A stretch of 64,000 bases of DNA from CAZCDS01 sp964497585 (lineage in GTDB: Bacteria > Desulfobacterota > Desulfomonilia > Desulfomonilales > Desulfomonilaceae). The stretch lies in NCBI GenBank assembly GCA_964497585.1, contig CAZCDS010000022.1, positions 1-64,000 on the forward strand. Reading direction: 5' to 3'. The position numbers and the translations under genes are program-made. The notes below the pieces were generated by a model. The model made no database searches. It was given only the letters and a program-made list of their open reading frames with translations, and was not told where the DNA came from. Below, in pieces: positions 27,875 through 37,241 of the stretch; positions within the stretch are counted from its first letter, which is position 1; every line of letters starts with the position of its first letter.

Positions 27875-27888
27875 TTGCATTTATGCAA
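27875..27888. promoter_or_regulatory. upstream activator site candidate 1
   Basis: TTGCATTTATGCAA, a perfect palindrome of the form TTGCA-N4-TGCAA, right after the regulator's stop codon and about 180 bp upstream of the predicted sigma-54 start. A further TGCAA-N5-TTGCA dyad overlaps it on the left (27865-27879). Confidence 0.6.
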
Positions 27889-27953
27889 TCAGACGATGGG
27901 GCCCACTCAGTAACCCCAAGACTCTCCATCCCATCCCGGCCATCCGAGAAGTA

Positions 27954-27967
27954 TTGCGGAATTGCAA
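27954..27967. promoter_or_regulatory. upstream activator site candidate 2
   Basis: TTGCGGAATTGCAA, one mismatch from TTGCA-N4-TGCAA, about 100 bp upstream of the predicted start, the usual distance for sigma-54 enhancers. Confidence 0.55.
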
Positions 27968-28035
27968 TCATTCCTCCGCACACGTACAGCAAAGTATAAT
28001 AAGTAAATTCAACATCTTATCACTACCGCGCAGTT

Positions 28036-28051
28036 GGGCATGGATCTTGCT
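28036..28051 (+). promoter_or_regulatory. sigma-54 promoter for the ABC transporter operon
   Basis: GGGCATGGATCTTGCT has GG (28037-28038) and GC (28049-28050) exactly 10 nt apart, with GGCA and TTGCT matching the -24/-12 consensus. It is downstream of the sigma-54 activator gene and its site candidates. Confidence 0.6.
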
Positions 28052-28644
28052 TTTCCCTTTTTGTGATATCCCGATAAAAGGGGTTTCCCTCCGAGTACAA
28101 TGTTTGCCCCTACGTATGGGGTTGCTCGAAGGCGGAGATGGAGTCTCCCCCTTCGAATAACGGCGTGGCGTTCTTCACGATTCCTGTCCGAGGCGAAGCC
28201 ACGGACCACTCACCACGACACTAAGACGTTCATATTTCGTTGTGCCCGGCCGAGTTCCGGGCACGGGAGTCCGTATGCCTTGGCACGAGATCGAACCACA
28301 TAAGGGTACAGTGTCTCCAAGGGGAAGTCACAGTGAGCAGAGCTGATGTCCACACGAGTCTTGTGGCCATTTCACTCTGCCGAGTCGCAGCCCCACAGGT
28401 GGTCAAGATCGGTACACCCCACTATCAGCGGGGCTTTTCGTACGTACGCAATGAACACCCGTTGACACGAGTCAACGACATGGACGGTGAACACGCAGGG
28501 AGTTGCAATGGGACGCGAAGTTGGCCTTCGGTCTTCTCCTAGGACTCATCACATTTTCACAATGGCGTTCCCGAATCACCGGGACCCACCTTACCGCAGG
28601 CACAGCGCCTGATCTCGTAACACAGTCTGAAAGGGGATGGAGCC

Positions 28645-29982
28645 ATGCAAGACAAGAACAATCGCAGGGATTTCCTCAAGCTGGCCGGTGCGGCAGGCCT
28701 GGGAGTGGGCGCTGCCGGACTGCTGGGCTCTCCTAACAAGGCGTCTGCCGCAGCGAAGCGGAAGATTCCCAAGACTCCGGTAAGACTCGCGGCTATTAGC
28801 TTCTTGACCGGCCCTGCCGCAGGTCCGTTCGGCATTCCCGGAGACAACGCCTACAAGATGATGGCGGACGTGTACAACAAGAAGGGTGGAATACTGGGAC
28901 GGAAGATCGAGCTGACCAGTTATGACGAGGCCGGAGGCGCGCAGACGCAGGTCAAGCTGGCCCGCAAACTGATCCTTGACGACAAGGTGGACGCGATCCT
29001 GGGCTACATTTCATCGGGAGACTGCAAGGCGGTATTGCCGCTGAGCGACGAGCTGGGTGGCCTCATGGTGGCCTACGACTGCGGCACTCAGGTGTTGATG
29101 GAGGGAAAGAAATCTCCGTTCAAAGTCCCGAAGTACCAGCTGGGCTTCCGAACCGCGGCTCACCTGGGTCAAGACAACATCTCCTTGGCCCTGGCGATCA
29201 AGAAGTATATGCCGAAAGTCAAGAAGATAGCGGGCATCAACCAGGACTACGCATGGGGCCGCGACTCTTGGAGCATCTTCGAGCTCGCCATCAAGAAACT
29301 CATGCCCCAGGTGGAAGTGGTAAAGACCCTATGGCCCAAAATATTCACCACCGACTTTACTGCCCATATCAGTGCTCTTCAGGGTTCCGGGGCCGAGGTG
29401 GTTCATACTTCCCTGTGGGGTGGTGACGCTGTGACCTTTATCAAGCAGGCCCAGCCCACCGGTTTTTTTGACAAGATCAAGCTGGCCATGAGCCGTGGCG
29501 AGCCATACCCACAGGAGATAGGGCCGAGTTTCCCCGAGGGTCAGTTTATCTGCTGCGCGGGTGCTCATTATTTCCTGTACCCTCCCCCTGACAAGTGGCC
29601 TCTAAACAAGTGGTTCGTTGAAGAGTTTCACAAGCGCTACAAGAAGTACCCCACCTATCCCTCTTATCATGCCTTCCAGGCCATCGCTTCTTACAAAACA
29701 GCCGTCGAGAAGGCGTCCAGTCTCGTGGGAGGGGGCTGGCCTACCATTGAGGAGGTCGCCAAGGCCATGGCCAACCTGAGCTTGGAGACCCCCTCTGGGT
29801 ACCTGGTCATTGGCAAGGACCACAACGCCCGGGAAGACTGCATGGTAGGCATTTCCAAGAAAGTAAAGGGCTTTCCCTTCCCAATCCTCGATCCGGACCG
29901 GCTGGAGATCTACCCTTCCTTCATGGTCTCCGCACCATCCGGAATCACTACCGCTGACTGGATCAAGAGTTGGAAGAGCTAG
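28645..29982 (+). CDS. ABC transporter substrate-binding protein (LivK-like, HAAT family), Tat-exported
   Basis: 445 residues with a twin-arginine signal (NRRDFLKLAGAAGLG...) and a periplasmic-binding protein type I fold (VRLAAISFLTGPAAGPFG, GGILGRKIELTSYDEAG, DKVDAILGYISSGD). It captures the substrate for the LivH/LivM/LivG/LivF-type proteins that follow. HAAT systems carry branched-chain amino acids but also amides, aromatic acids and alcohol-related compounds, and the neighbouring dehydrogenases suggest one of the latter. Preceded by AGGGGATGGAGCC. Confidence 0.9.
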   Translation: MQDKNNRRDFLKLAGAAGLGVGAAGLLGSPNKASAAAKRKIPKTPVRLAAISFLTGPAAGPFGIPGDNAYKMMADVYNKKGGILGRKIELTSYDEAGGAQTQVKLARKLILDDKVDAILGYISSGDCKAVLPLSDELGGLMVAYDCGTQVLMEGKKSPFKVPKYQLGFRTAAHLGQDNISLALAIKKYMPKVKKIAGINQDYAWGRDSWSIFELAIKKLMPQVEVVKTLWPKIFTTDFTAHISALQGSGAEVVHTSLWGGDAVTFIKQAQPTGFFDKIKLAMSRGEPYPQEIGPSFPEGQFICCAGAHYFLYPPPDKWPLNKWFVEEFHKRYKKYPTYPSYHAFQAIASYKTAVEKASSLVGGGWPTIEEVAKAMANLSLETPSGYLVIGKDHNAREDCMVGISKKVKGFPFPILDPDRLEIYPSFMVSAPSGITTADWIKSWKS

Positions 29983-30179
29983 ATAGAGCAAAAGATATGC
30001 GGCTCTGCCGGGGCTCGTCCCCGGCTGGGCCGATCAGGTAGTACTCAGACAGATCTCGTTTGAAGAGTACCCTTCAGTTCCAGAGCCTTCAAAAGCCTTC
30101 ACACCTGGTTGAGCGATTGGTTCAAGGTTCAGGATGCACGCGTCGGGTGTGGCCTTGGCAGAGATGAAGAGCCGAAGAA

Positions 30180-31049
30180 ATGTGGCTGATTTACCTCCTC
30201 AACGGATTCTATTTTGCGGCCTTCCTGTTCTTGACCTCCCTTGGATTGAACATAATCCTGGGCGTGATGGGGATCCTGAACTTGGCCCACGGCTCACTCT
30301 ACGCAATTGGGGCTTTCATCGCGGCGTTCATGATCGGGCTTATGGCACAGTCACCGCTCCCGCTTATGCTGCTCGTTGCCGCGGCCGCTGCTTTGCTTCT
30401 GGCGGGTGGCGTGGGCTTCGTCTTGGAGACTACGCTCATCAAGCCCATGTACCGAAGGCAACTGGAATACCAACTCCTCATCACCTTCGGCGCGTTGATG
30501 ATTATTGAAGACCTGCTCAAGCTCACCTTCGGAGGCGAATCCCGCTATGCTTCGGGTCCCTTCGAGGCCATGGGCAGCATCAAGATCATGGGATCCACGT
30601 ATCCGCTCTACTATTTGTTGGTCATGGCGGTGACGGTCGCGGCGGGATTACTGATCTGGCGCCTTATGTTCAGGACTCGCATGGGCATTATGCTCAGGGC
30701 GATAGAGATGGATCGCGAGATGGCGTTGGCCATGGGTATCCCCATGCGCAGGCTCATGATCCTTGCTTTCGTGATGGGAGCCTCACTGGCGGGCCTCGCG
30801 GGCGGTTTGGTGGTACCGACCACTCCCGCGGTGCTGGGAATGGGGATGGACCCATTGATAATGGCGTTCATCGTGGTGGTAATCGGTGGTCTGGGCAGCC
30901 TCAAAGGTGCTTTGGTGGGCTCTCTGATCGTGGGGCAGACCAGGTCGTTATGCATCGCATACTACCCGGAAATAGAACTGCCTTTGCTGTTCCTGGTCGC
31001 GGTGATCATACTTGTGGTCAAGCCTGAGGGCTTGTTCGGACAGAGATAA
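30180..31049 (+). CDS. HAAT-type ABC transporter permease (LivH-like)
   Basis: 289 residues, about eight membrane segments, with LNIILGVMGILNLAHGSLYA near the start and the conserved loop RAIEMDREMALAMGIPMRRL that contacts the ATPase. Normal length for LivH. It lies 197 bp after the binding protein, a gap with no gene, and is followed closely by the LivM-like gene. Confidence 0.93.
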   Translation: MWLIYLLNGFYFAAFLFLTSLGLNIILGVMGILNLAHGSLYAIGAFIAAFMIGLMAQSPLPLMLLVAAAAALLLAGGVGFVLETTLIKPMYRRQLEYQLLITFGALMIIEDLLKLTFGGESRYASGPFEAMGSIKIMGSTYPLYYLLVMAVTVAAGLLIWRLMFRTRMGIMLRAIEMDREMALAMGIPMRRLMILAFVMGASLAGLAGGLVVPTTPAVLGMGMDPLIMAFIVVVIGGLGSLKGALVGSLIVGQTRSLCIAYYPEIELPLLFLVAVIILVVKPEGLFGQR

Positions 31050-31059
31050 TGGTGCCCCT

Positions 31060-32058
31060 ATGAAACGATACTTTCTCGATCTGAGGCTCTACCTATATGC
31101 AGGCGCATTCGTGATTCTCCTCATTTTGCCCCGCGTCCTGTCCGCGTATCAACTGATGATGGTGGAATCGGGCCTCACCTACGGGGTCATGGCTCTGGGC
31201 CTTAATCTCTTGTTGCGCTATTGCGGACTTCTTTCCTTTGGCCACGCAGCGTACTTTGCCACGGGCGCGTACGCAGTGGGTCTGCTGAACATGTACTTCC
31301 CGGAGAGTTTCAGTTTTGAACTGGCCGTTGTGGCGGCTCTGGGGAGCTCTTTCGTGGTGTCCGCGCTGTTCGGATTCTTATGCGTACGCAACACGCGGAT
31401 CTTCTTCTCCATTCTGACTCTGGCCCTCTCCATGCTGATCTTCGCAATTCTGTACAAGGCCTACTATTACACCGGCGGGTCAGACGGCATCCGCATCGAA
31501 ATCCCCACCTTCTTCGGTCACGAATTCGAGGGCATGCGCCGCGTGCATTTCCTCATTGGTCCGTACTACTATATTGTCCTGGGCGGTTTCGCGATCGCTG
31601 TCCTGCTCATGCGGGCCATAGTCAGCTCGCCGTTCGGCAAGGCTCTCCAGGCCACAAGGGACAACGAGTGGAGGGCCGAGATGATTGGCATACGGGTGAG
31701 ACGTTACCGCTGGTACGCCTTTGTCATCTCGGGGATGTGCACCGGCTTTGCCGGAGCTTTGTGGAGCTTTGTCAACGGACACATAACCCCGGAGATCTCC
31801 GACTGGGTGTTCTCCGGAGAGATGGTGTACATGGTCTTGTTAGGAGGCTTCATGGTCTTCGAGGGGCCAATCGTGGGAGCAATCCTGTTCACTTATCTGA
31901 AGCTCTACGCGATTGCATCCACCGAGTATTGGATGCTCATCATAGGTGGAACCCTGGTATTCCTGGTGCTCCTGTTGCCTGGCGGCGTTATGGGAGGAAT
32001 TCAGAGTTTGTACCGCCGTCTCAGGCCCGATTCCGCGGCGTTGCAGAAAGCTACGTGA
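31060..32058 (+). CDS. HAAT-type ABC transporter permease (LivM-like)
   Basis: 332 residues from ATG 31060, 10 bp after the preceding stop; the longer frame from 31012 overlaps livH without need. Ten or so membrane segments, LNLLLRYCGLLSFGHAAYF near the start and the coupling loop ATRDNEWRAEMIGIRVRRYR. It pairs with the LivH-like protein in the membrane. Confidence 0.93.
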   Translation: MKRYFLDLRLYLYAGAFVILLILPRVLSAYQLMMVESGLTYGVMALGLNLLLRYCGLLSFGHAAYFATGAYAVGLLNMYFPESFSFELAVVAALGSSFVVSALFGFLCVRNTRIFFSILTLALSMLIFAILYKAYYYTGGSDGIRIEIPTFFGHEFEGMRRVHFLIGPYYYIVLGGFAIAVLLMRAIVSSPFGKALQATRDNEWRAEMIGIRVRRYRWYAFVISGMCTGFAGALWSFVNGHITPEISDWVFSGEMVYMVLLGGFMVFEGPIVGAILFTYLKLYAIASTEYWMLIIGGTLVFLVLLLPGGVMGGIQSLYRRLRPDSAALQKAT

Positions 32059-32074
32059 GGCTAAAGGATAGGCC

Positions 32075-32830
32075 ATGCTGGAAGTGTCCAACCTAGTCAA
32101 ATCATTCGGTATGGCTCCGGTCATTTTGGGTGCCAGTTTCACGATTGAGCCCAGCGAGATTGTCTCGCTCGTGGGACCGAACGGAGCGGGAAAAACCACG
32201 CTGGTAAATCTGATCAGCGGCCATTTGTTTCCGGACTCGGGAACTATCTCGCTCTCGGGGAAAGACATCACTTCCGCGTCGCCCTATCAGCGGATCAAGC
32301 GGGGAATTGTTCGCAACTTCCAGATCACCCAGCTCTTTGAAGACCTCACGGTTCTGGACAACGTACGCAATTGCATATTCTCCCGAAAGGGTCAACTATG
32401 GCGGTTTCTTCGGCCGGCCGACAGTCACAGGGAGGCCACCCGAGAGGCGATGGAAGTCCTGGAGCTGTTCAACCTTGGTCAATTCAGGGACGAGAGCGGC
32501 GGCGGGCTTTCCGAAGGTGATAAGAAGGTACTGGACACCGCGATGGCGTTTGCTCTCAAGTCACAGTTCCTGCTGCTGGACGAGCCCACCAGCGGGGTGG
32601 CTACGGCAGAAAAGTTCAAGGTCATGGATATTATCATACGTGCAATAAAGGATACGGGCACGGCGACCCTGATTATCGAGCACGACATGGATATTGTCCG
32701 CGACTACACGCAGAGGGTAATGGTTCTGAATCAAGGCCTCATACTTGCCAACGGCACACCCGACGAGGTGATGAGCGACAAGGAGGTCCAGGAAACGCTC
32801 TTTGGAGTGAGTGATCAAGATGCTTCTTGA
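32075..32830 (+). CDS. HAAT-type ABC transporter ATPase (LivG-like)
   Basis: 251 residues with Walker A GPNGAGKTT, a Q-loop, signature LSEGDKK (atypical; LSYGDQ is more usual) and Walker B FLLLDEPTSGV followed by ATAEKF rather than the common GLNP. Supplies ATP hydrolysis for transport. Its last 11 bp overlap the LivF-like gene. Confidence 0.93.
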   Translation: MLEVSNLVKSFGMAPVILGASFTIEPSEIVSLVGPNGAGKTTLVNLISGHLFPDSGTISLSGKDITSASPYQRIKRGIVRNFQITQLFEDLTVLDNVRNCIFSRKGQLWRFLRPADSHREATREAMEVLELFNLGQFRDESGGGLSEGDKKVLDTAMAFALKSQFLLLDEPTSGVATAEKFKVMDIIIRAIKDTGTATLIIEHDMDIVRDYTQRVMVLNQGLILANGTPDEVMSDKEVQETLFGVSDQDAS

Positions 32831-33530
32831 GGTTTCGGACATTGACTTCTCTGTAGGCAAGACTCAGATATTGCGCTCTGTGTCCCTCAAGGTGAAGGAG
32901 GGCGAGCTCGTGGGGCTCGTGGGTCGTAACGGCGCGGGAAAGAGCTCCATACTCAAGAGCGTAATAGGATTGTACCAACCGCAACAGGGAACTGTCACAT
33001 TCAAGGGTCGTGACATCACGAAGGTTGCGACGCGACAGCGAGTGCTTTCCGGGTTGGCCTATTCGCCTGAGGATGCCCGAGTTTTTCCCGAGATCACGGT
33101 GGAGGAGAACATCCGCCTGGGAATGTGGGTCGCGGAGGATCGCGAGGGAAATGGGGAGAAATTCGAGCTTGAGGACGGAGTCCGGATCTTCCCCCGATTG
33201 AAGGGGCTTCTGAGCAGGAAGGGCGGAACGCTCTCAGGCGGTGAAAAGAAAATGGTCTCCATCACGAGGGCTCTGGCCTTGAGGCCAAGTCTGCTGCTCC
33301 TGGACGAATCCTTGGAGGGGCTCTCTCCCTTGGTGGTGAGGCAGTTTACGGAAGCCGCGCGCCGGATACGTGAGATGGGCATTTCACTTGTGCTTGCCGA
33401 ATCGAATCTGCGACACGCCTCCCTCGTGGTGGAGCGGAGCTACGTCGTAGAGAGGGGCGAGATCCTTTTCGAAGGCACGCCGGAAGAAATTGCCGAGAAC
33501 GAGAAACTTTCGACTATAGTCGGTCGCTGA
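32820..33530 (+). CDS. HAAT-type ABC transporter ATPase (LivF-like)
   Basis: 236 residues from ATG 32820, overlapping the LivG-like stop by 11 bp. Walker A GRNGAGKSS, signature LSGGEKKM, Walker B LLLLDESLEGLSP (DES in place of DEP). Second ATPase of the transporter. The overlap implies coupled translation. Confidence 0.93.
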   Translation: MLLEVSDIDFSVGKTQILRSVSLKVKEGELVGLVGRNGAGKSSILKSVIGLYQPQQGTVTFKGRDITKVATRQRVLSGLAYSPEDARVFPEITVEENIRLGMWVAEDREGNGEKFELEDGVRIFPRLKGLLSRKGGTLSGGEKKMVSITRALALRPSLLLLDESLEGLSPLVVRQFTEAARRIREMGISLVLAESNLRHASLVVERSYVVERGEILFEGTPEEIAENEKLSTIVGR

Positions 33531-33564
33531 CCGCGCTTGAAGAAAAAGCCAAGGATGGTGTGCG

Positions 33565-34725
33565 ATGGCTGGACGCATAACCTTGTTCCGCACCACGCCC
33601 AGGATCGTGATGGGTCCTGGTGCAATTGACGGTATCGGCCGGGAGGTCGAATCTCTGGGAGCTAAGAGAGTCTTGGTGGTAACCGACCCGGGCATAATCG
33701 AATCGCGGCTCTTTTCACGGGTCGAGGCGTCGCTCAAAGACGCGGGACTTGAAGTTCGAGTTTTCAGCGACGTAACACCGGACCCCCGCTATGAGATTGT
33801 AGAGGCTTGCGTGAGCAAATCCGGCACTACCGATCCTGACTGCATCATCGGCCTGGGCGGCGGAAGTCCCATGGACATCGCGAAGTGCGCGGCATTGGTG
33901 ATTGCAAGTGGGGGCTCGATCTACGACTACCTCGGGGTAGACCTGGTGCCGAAGCCCGGAGTGCCGACTATCATGGTCCCCACAACAGCCGGGACCGGCA
34001 GTGAGGTGACGCCGATAGCGATCCTCTCCGACGAGAGAGAGAAGCTTAAGAAAGGCGTAGTGAGCTCCCACCTGTTCCCGCGGGTGGCCCTCCTCGACCC
34101 CGAGTTGACCGTCAGTATGCCTCCCCATATTACGGCGGCAACGGGAATGGACGCCTGGATTCATGCAATCGAGGCATTCACCTCGGTAAATGCCACTCCC
34201 ATGACGGATATGTTGGCGAGCCGCGCTATAGTGCTCATTCATGAGAATCTCCGCACCGCGTACGCGCAGGGCGGGAGCATCGAGGCTCGGGCGGCCATGC
34301 TGGAAGGCAGTCTCCTGGCCGGGATGGCATTCGCCAATGCGGGAGTGACCGCTGTCCACGCATTCGCGTATCCCATAGGCGCTGAGTTCCATATACCCCA
34401 TGGCGTGGCCAACAGCATCATGCTGGCCTCCGTCATGGAATTCAACATGCTGGGGAATCTTCCGAAATTTGCGCGCATGGCCGACCTAGTCGGGGAGAAC
34501 ACGAGGGATTTGAGTCAACGGGATGCGGCCATGGTCGCGGTGGATGCGATGAGATCCCTCGCAACGGACGTCAGGATTCCCAGGTCGCTGGGCGAGTTCG
34601 GCATAAAAGAAGAGCACATCCCTGAACTGGCTCAGGGCGTCATGAAGGTCACAAGGCTTCTGGACAACAATCCGCGCATACTTACCATCTCGGATGCGGA
34701 AGAAATCTACAGACGAGTTCTCTAG
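33565..34725 (+). CDS. iron-containing alcohol dehydrogenase
   Basis: 386 residues of the Fe-ADH family: GGGSPMDIAKCAA nucleotide loop, PTTAGTGSEVTP, and metal ligands in AFANAGVTAVHAFAYPIGAEFHIPHG (two spaced His) plus upstream Asp. It oxidises an alcohol to an aldehyde with NAD(P)+, or the reverse. It lies 34 bp after the LivF-like gene on the same strand. Together with the next gene it suggests alcohol to aldehyde to acid oxidation of the imported compound. Confidence 0.93.
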   Translation: MAGRITLFRTTPRIVMGPGAIDGIGREVESLGAKRVLVVTDPGIIESRLFSRVEASLKDAGLEVRVFSDVTPDPRYEIVEACVSKSGTTDPDCIIGLGGGSPMDIAKCAALVIASGGSIYDYLGVDLVPKPGVPTIMVPTTAGTGSEVTPIAILSDEREKLKKGVVSSHLFPRVALLDPELTVSMPPHITAATGMDAWIHAIEAFTSVNATPMTDMLASRAIVLIHENLRTAYAQGGSIEARAAMLEGSLLAGMAFANAGVTAVHAFAYPIGAEFHIPHGVANSIMLASVMEFNMLGNLPKFARMADLVGENTRDLSQRDAAMVAVDAMRSLATDVRIPRSLGEFGIKEEHIPELAQGVMKVTRLLDNNPRILTISDAEEIYRRVL

Positions 34726-34823
34726 GCAAGGCGCCGGGATGGAACCGCTGCATGGAAAATGGCGGAAAGGATCTTTTGAGGCGGTTCCTGCCAAACGCAC
34801 ATACCCATCGAAGTGAGGGGAAA

Positions 34824-36602
34824 ATGCACGGCTTCTTCAATATGGTCCTACGAATTGACGCCACGGAGAAATCCATCGACTTGAAGATGATCTCTGATGA
34901 CATACTCGAAAGAACCCTCGGTGGCAAAGGCCTTGCCACCCATCTCTTGCTGGAGAACAATCCGCCCGAGGTCGATCCTCTTGCTGCGGAGAACCACATT
35001 ATATTCGCCGGAGGACCGGTGAGTGGAACCCGTATTTGGGGCTCATGCAGGCACGGAATCTTCACAAAATCCCCTCAGACCACCCTCTACTCCGAATCCT
35101 ATTCCGGCGGTTCAGTGGCCGAGTACCTGGCAGTCACCGGCTACGACGCGATCGAGATTCACGGAGCCGCAGCCGAGCCGATCTGGATAGAGGTCTCCCA
35201 CAACGAGACACGATTTCATGACGCAAACGATCTCTGGGGGTTGGAAACGTACGAGACTGAAGATCGTATCAAGGCCTGGGTACGAGAAAATCGGCCGCAA
35301 GCGTCCGGTTCTGGAGTTTTGGTCATCGGTCCTGCAGGGGAAAACCTGGTGAGCTTCGCGGTGGTGGAAAACGACTACTGGCGAAGTGCCGGGAGAACCG
35401 GTGTGGGTGCGGTCCTGGGATCGAAAAAGATCAAAGCGATCGCTTTTTACGGGAATCGAAAGAAACAGCTCGCAGATCCCGAAGCGGTGGCAAGCTTCTC
35501 CAAGGAACTTCTGGCAAGGGCCAAAGACGATCCAGGCGTAAAGAATTACAAGAATCTCGGAACCCCGATGCTCGTAGATATCATGAATAAGGTAGGGGGG
35601 TTTCCCACGAGGTATTGGCATAGAGGTCAAGCTGCTCACAAGGATCGGATCAATGCGGGTGCTCTGCACGAACGCTGCACCGTGGTCCCGCACGCGTGCA
35701 GGAAGTGCTTCATCGCGTGCGGAAGGCTTTCGACGGTAAGAGAAGGACGCCACGCGGGCCTGAAAATCGAAGGCCCCGAGTATGAGACGATCTATGCGTT
35801 TGGGGGCCTGTGCGAAGTCGACTCTATCGAGGAGATAGCCTACTTGAACGACGTATGCGACAGGCTCGGTATGGATACCATGTCGGCCGGAAATCTGGCC
35901 GCCCTGACGATCGAAGCGTCGCAACAGGGGAAGATCGACTTTGAGATCGACTATGGAGAGGTAGATAACATAGTCCGACTGCTTAACGATATTGCCTTTC
36001 GCAGAGGCATAGGAGACATCCTCGCTCGCGGCATCAAACATGCTTCAGCGGCTTGGGGCATGGAGGACCAGGCGATTCACGTAAAAGGGCTGGAACCCGC
36101 CGGGTACGATCCTCGTATTCTGAAAGGAATGGGACTTGCCTACGCATCTAGTGACAGAGGAGCGTGCCACCTTCGGGCTACCTTTTACAAGCCTGAATTG
36201 GGCAACATAATCCCTCCGGATCAGATCCAAGGAAAGGCTGCCATGTTTACCGAATGGGAGGATCGACTCACCATATTCGATACTCTGATTCTCTGTCGCT
36301 TTTACCGGGACCTGTATCAGTGGGAGGAATTGGCTGCCATTATCCGTGCCACCACCGGCAGGGAGTTTGATATGACGGATATGCGAGCCATCGCTGCCCG
36401 GGTTACCGATACCACCAGGCGTTTCAATGTGCGTGAGGGGCTCACGCCGGAAGATGATCGGTTGCCCCGACGTTTCCATACAGAGGCGCTTCCCGAATCC
36501 GGAAAGCTCATCTCCAAAGATGACACGGATACGTTGCTCAGAGAGTACTACCAAGCCAGAGGCTGGGATGAACACGGTAATCCTCCTGAGGATCCTTTCT
36601 GA
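34824..36602 (+). CDS. aldehyde:ferredoxin oxidoreductase (tungsten-pterin family)
   Basis: 592 residues from ATG 34824 (GTGAGGGGAAA upstream); a longer frame from 34752 is less likely. AOR N-terminal domain (GGKGLATHLLLENNPP, GSCRHGIFTKSPQTTLYSES), [4Fe-4S] ligands in HACRKCFIACGR, and later domains 2 and 3. It binds a bis-pterin tungsten cofactor and oxidises aldehydes to acids with ferredoxin. Cytoplasmic. It follows the alcohol dehydrogenase by about 100 bp, consistent with one pathway. No dedicated ferredoxin is adjacent. Confidence 0.93.
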   Translation: MHGFFNMVLRIDATEKSIDLKMISDDILERTLGGKGLATHLLLENNPPEVDPLAAENHIIFAGGPVSGTRIWGSCRHGIFTKSPQTTLYSESYSGGSVAEYLAVTGYDAIEIHGAAAEPIWIEVSHNETRFHDANDLWGLETYETEDRIKAWVRENRPQASGSGVLVIGPAGENLVSFAVVENDYWRSAGRTGVGAVLGSKKIKAIAFYGNRKKQLADPEAVASFSKELLARAKDDPGVKNYKNLGTPMLVDIMNKVGGFPTRYWHRGQAAHKDRINAGALHERCTVVPHACRKCFIACGRLSTVREGRHAGLKIEGPEYETIYAFGGLCEVDSIEEIAYLNDVCDRLGMDTMSAGNLAALTIEASQQGKIDFEIDYGEVDNIVRLLNDIAFRRGIGDILARGIKHASAAWGMEDQAIHVKGLEPAGYDPRILKGMGLAYASSDRGACHLRATFYKPELGNIIPPDQIQGKAAMFTEWEDRLTIFDTLILCRFYRDLYQWEELAAIIRATTGREFDMTDMRAIAARVTDTTRRFNVREGLTPEDDRLPRRFHTEALPESGKLISKDDTDTLLREYYQARGWDEHGNPPEDPF

Positions 36603-36799
36603 CCGGGCACGAGAATCTCGATGCGGTAAACCGTTCCCGTTCTACTCGTGCGCGAAGACCGGTCCATTGCGCATAAGTCGTTTTGGCGTCAACTCGCTTG
36701 TTCTCCCGGATTATTCGGCGGATAAACAAAGAAATGTATGTTCTTCCCCTCAAGTATTTGATATAGTGTCGCAAATCGAGTGAGGTTGAGGATAAACGG

Positions 36800-36904
36800 A
36801 TGTCGGGCAGTGGTGAAAAGGGAAGAGAGACAATTCGCCCACAATTTGACAGTTCCATCATGATTGATTTTCAGGGGGCCAGGATCACCTCGAACGCCTC
36901 ATGA
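36800..36904 (+). pseudogene. IS1380-family transposase N-terminal remnant
   Basis: An ATG frame of 34 codons encodes RPQFDSSIMIDFQGARITS, which matches the conserved opening of IS1380-type transposases (F-x-x-IDFQGGKITSD), then hits TGA. The sequence after that no longer resembles the family. A short relic inside the island, near its right side. Confidence 0.6.
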
Positions 36905-37080
36905 AGGCGGGAGCAGTTGTTCGCGATGGAGACCGGTATCGTGGCACGTGATCCGTCTTGGGACCCCTTCCGCGATGAACTCTGCCCAATGGACCGCACG
37001 ATGAAGCCTACCTGGTTCTGCTCTTCAATCAGGAGGCAGCGGACGAAGGGAGAAGTTCTGCGGTTTTGGGCCAGTTCATA

Positions 37081-37093
37081 CTGCATTGTGCAA
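37081..37093. promoter_or_regulatory. upstream activator site candidate 3
   Basis: CTGCATTGTGCAA, one mismatch from TTGCA-N3-TGCAA. Spaced 32 bp, about three helical turns, from the next site. Confidence 0.55.
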
Positions 37094-37112
37094 ACCACAC
37101 CAGAGGCGATGG

Positions 37113-37125
37113 TTGCACAGTGCAA
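37113..37125. promoter_or_regulatory. upstream activator site candidate 4
   Basis: TTGCACAGTGCAA, a perfect TTGCA-N3-TGCAA palindrome, about 110 bp upstream of the predicted sigma-54 start of the NifX-like gene. Confidence 0.6.
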
Positions 37126-37202
37126 TTATCTCCTTTCCGGGCGCACTTGAACATAGGCTCCTTAGTTACATTATTCCAAAGTGTTACCTTTGGCTTGAAG
37201 GT

Positions 37203-37218
37203 TGGCACGCAAATTGCC
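37203..37218 (+). promoter_or_regulatory. sigma-54 promoter for the NifX-like/MBL unit
   Basis: TGGCACGCAAATTGCC matches the -24/-12 consensus almost fully: TGGCAC, 5 bp, TTGC, with GG and GC 10 nt apart. The start would fall near 37229, just before the NifX-like ATG at 37242. Confidence 0.78.
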
Positions 37219-37241
37219 CCGTCATCTGACGGACGGTTAAC

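Larger units (their letters stand above)
27873..28644 (+). other. control region and long 5' leader of the transporter operon
   Basis: Bases 27873-28061 hold two activator-site candidates and a sigma-54 promoter. Bases 28062-28644 would form an untranslated leader of about 580 nt. The leader has several dyads and a CCCC-N9-GGGG-CTTTT hairpin at 28417-28438. I recognise no known riboswitch, and no open frame here has a ribosome site. Confidence 0.5.
36603..37241. other. intergenic control region with transposase fragment
   Basis: Holds an IS1380-like fragment (36800-36904), two activator-site candidates and a sigma-54 promoter listed separately. Open frames across 36871-37150 lack ribosome sites and recognisable sequence. 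Confidence 0.5.

Noticed and set aside
28270..28295. TGGCACGAGATCGAACC as a sigma-54 promoter
   Set aside because: The -12 GC is missing at the required spacing; the element at 28036 fits better.
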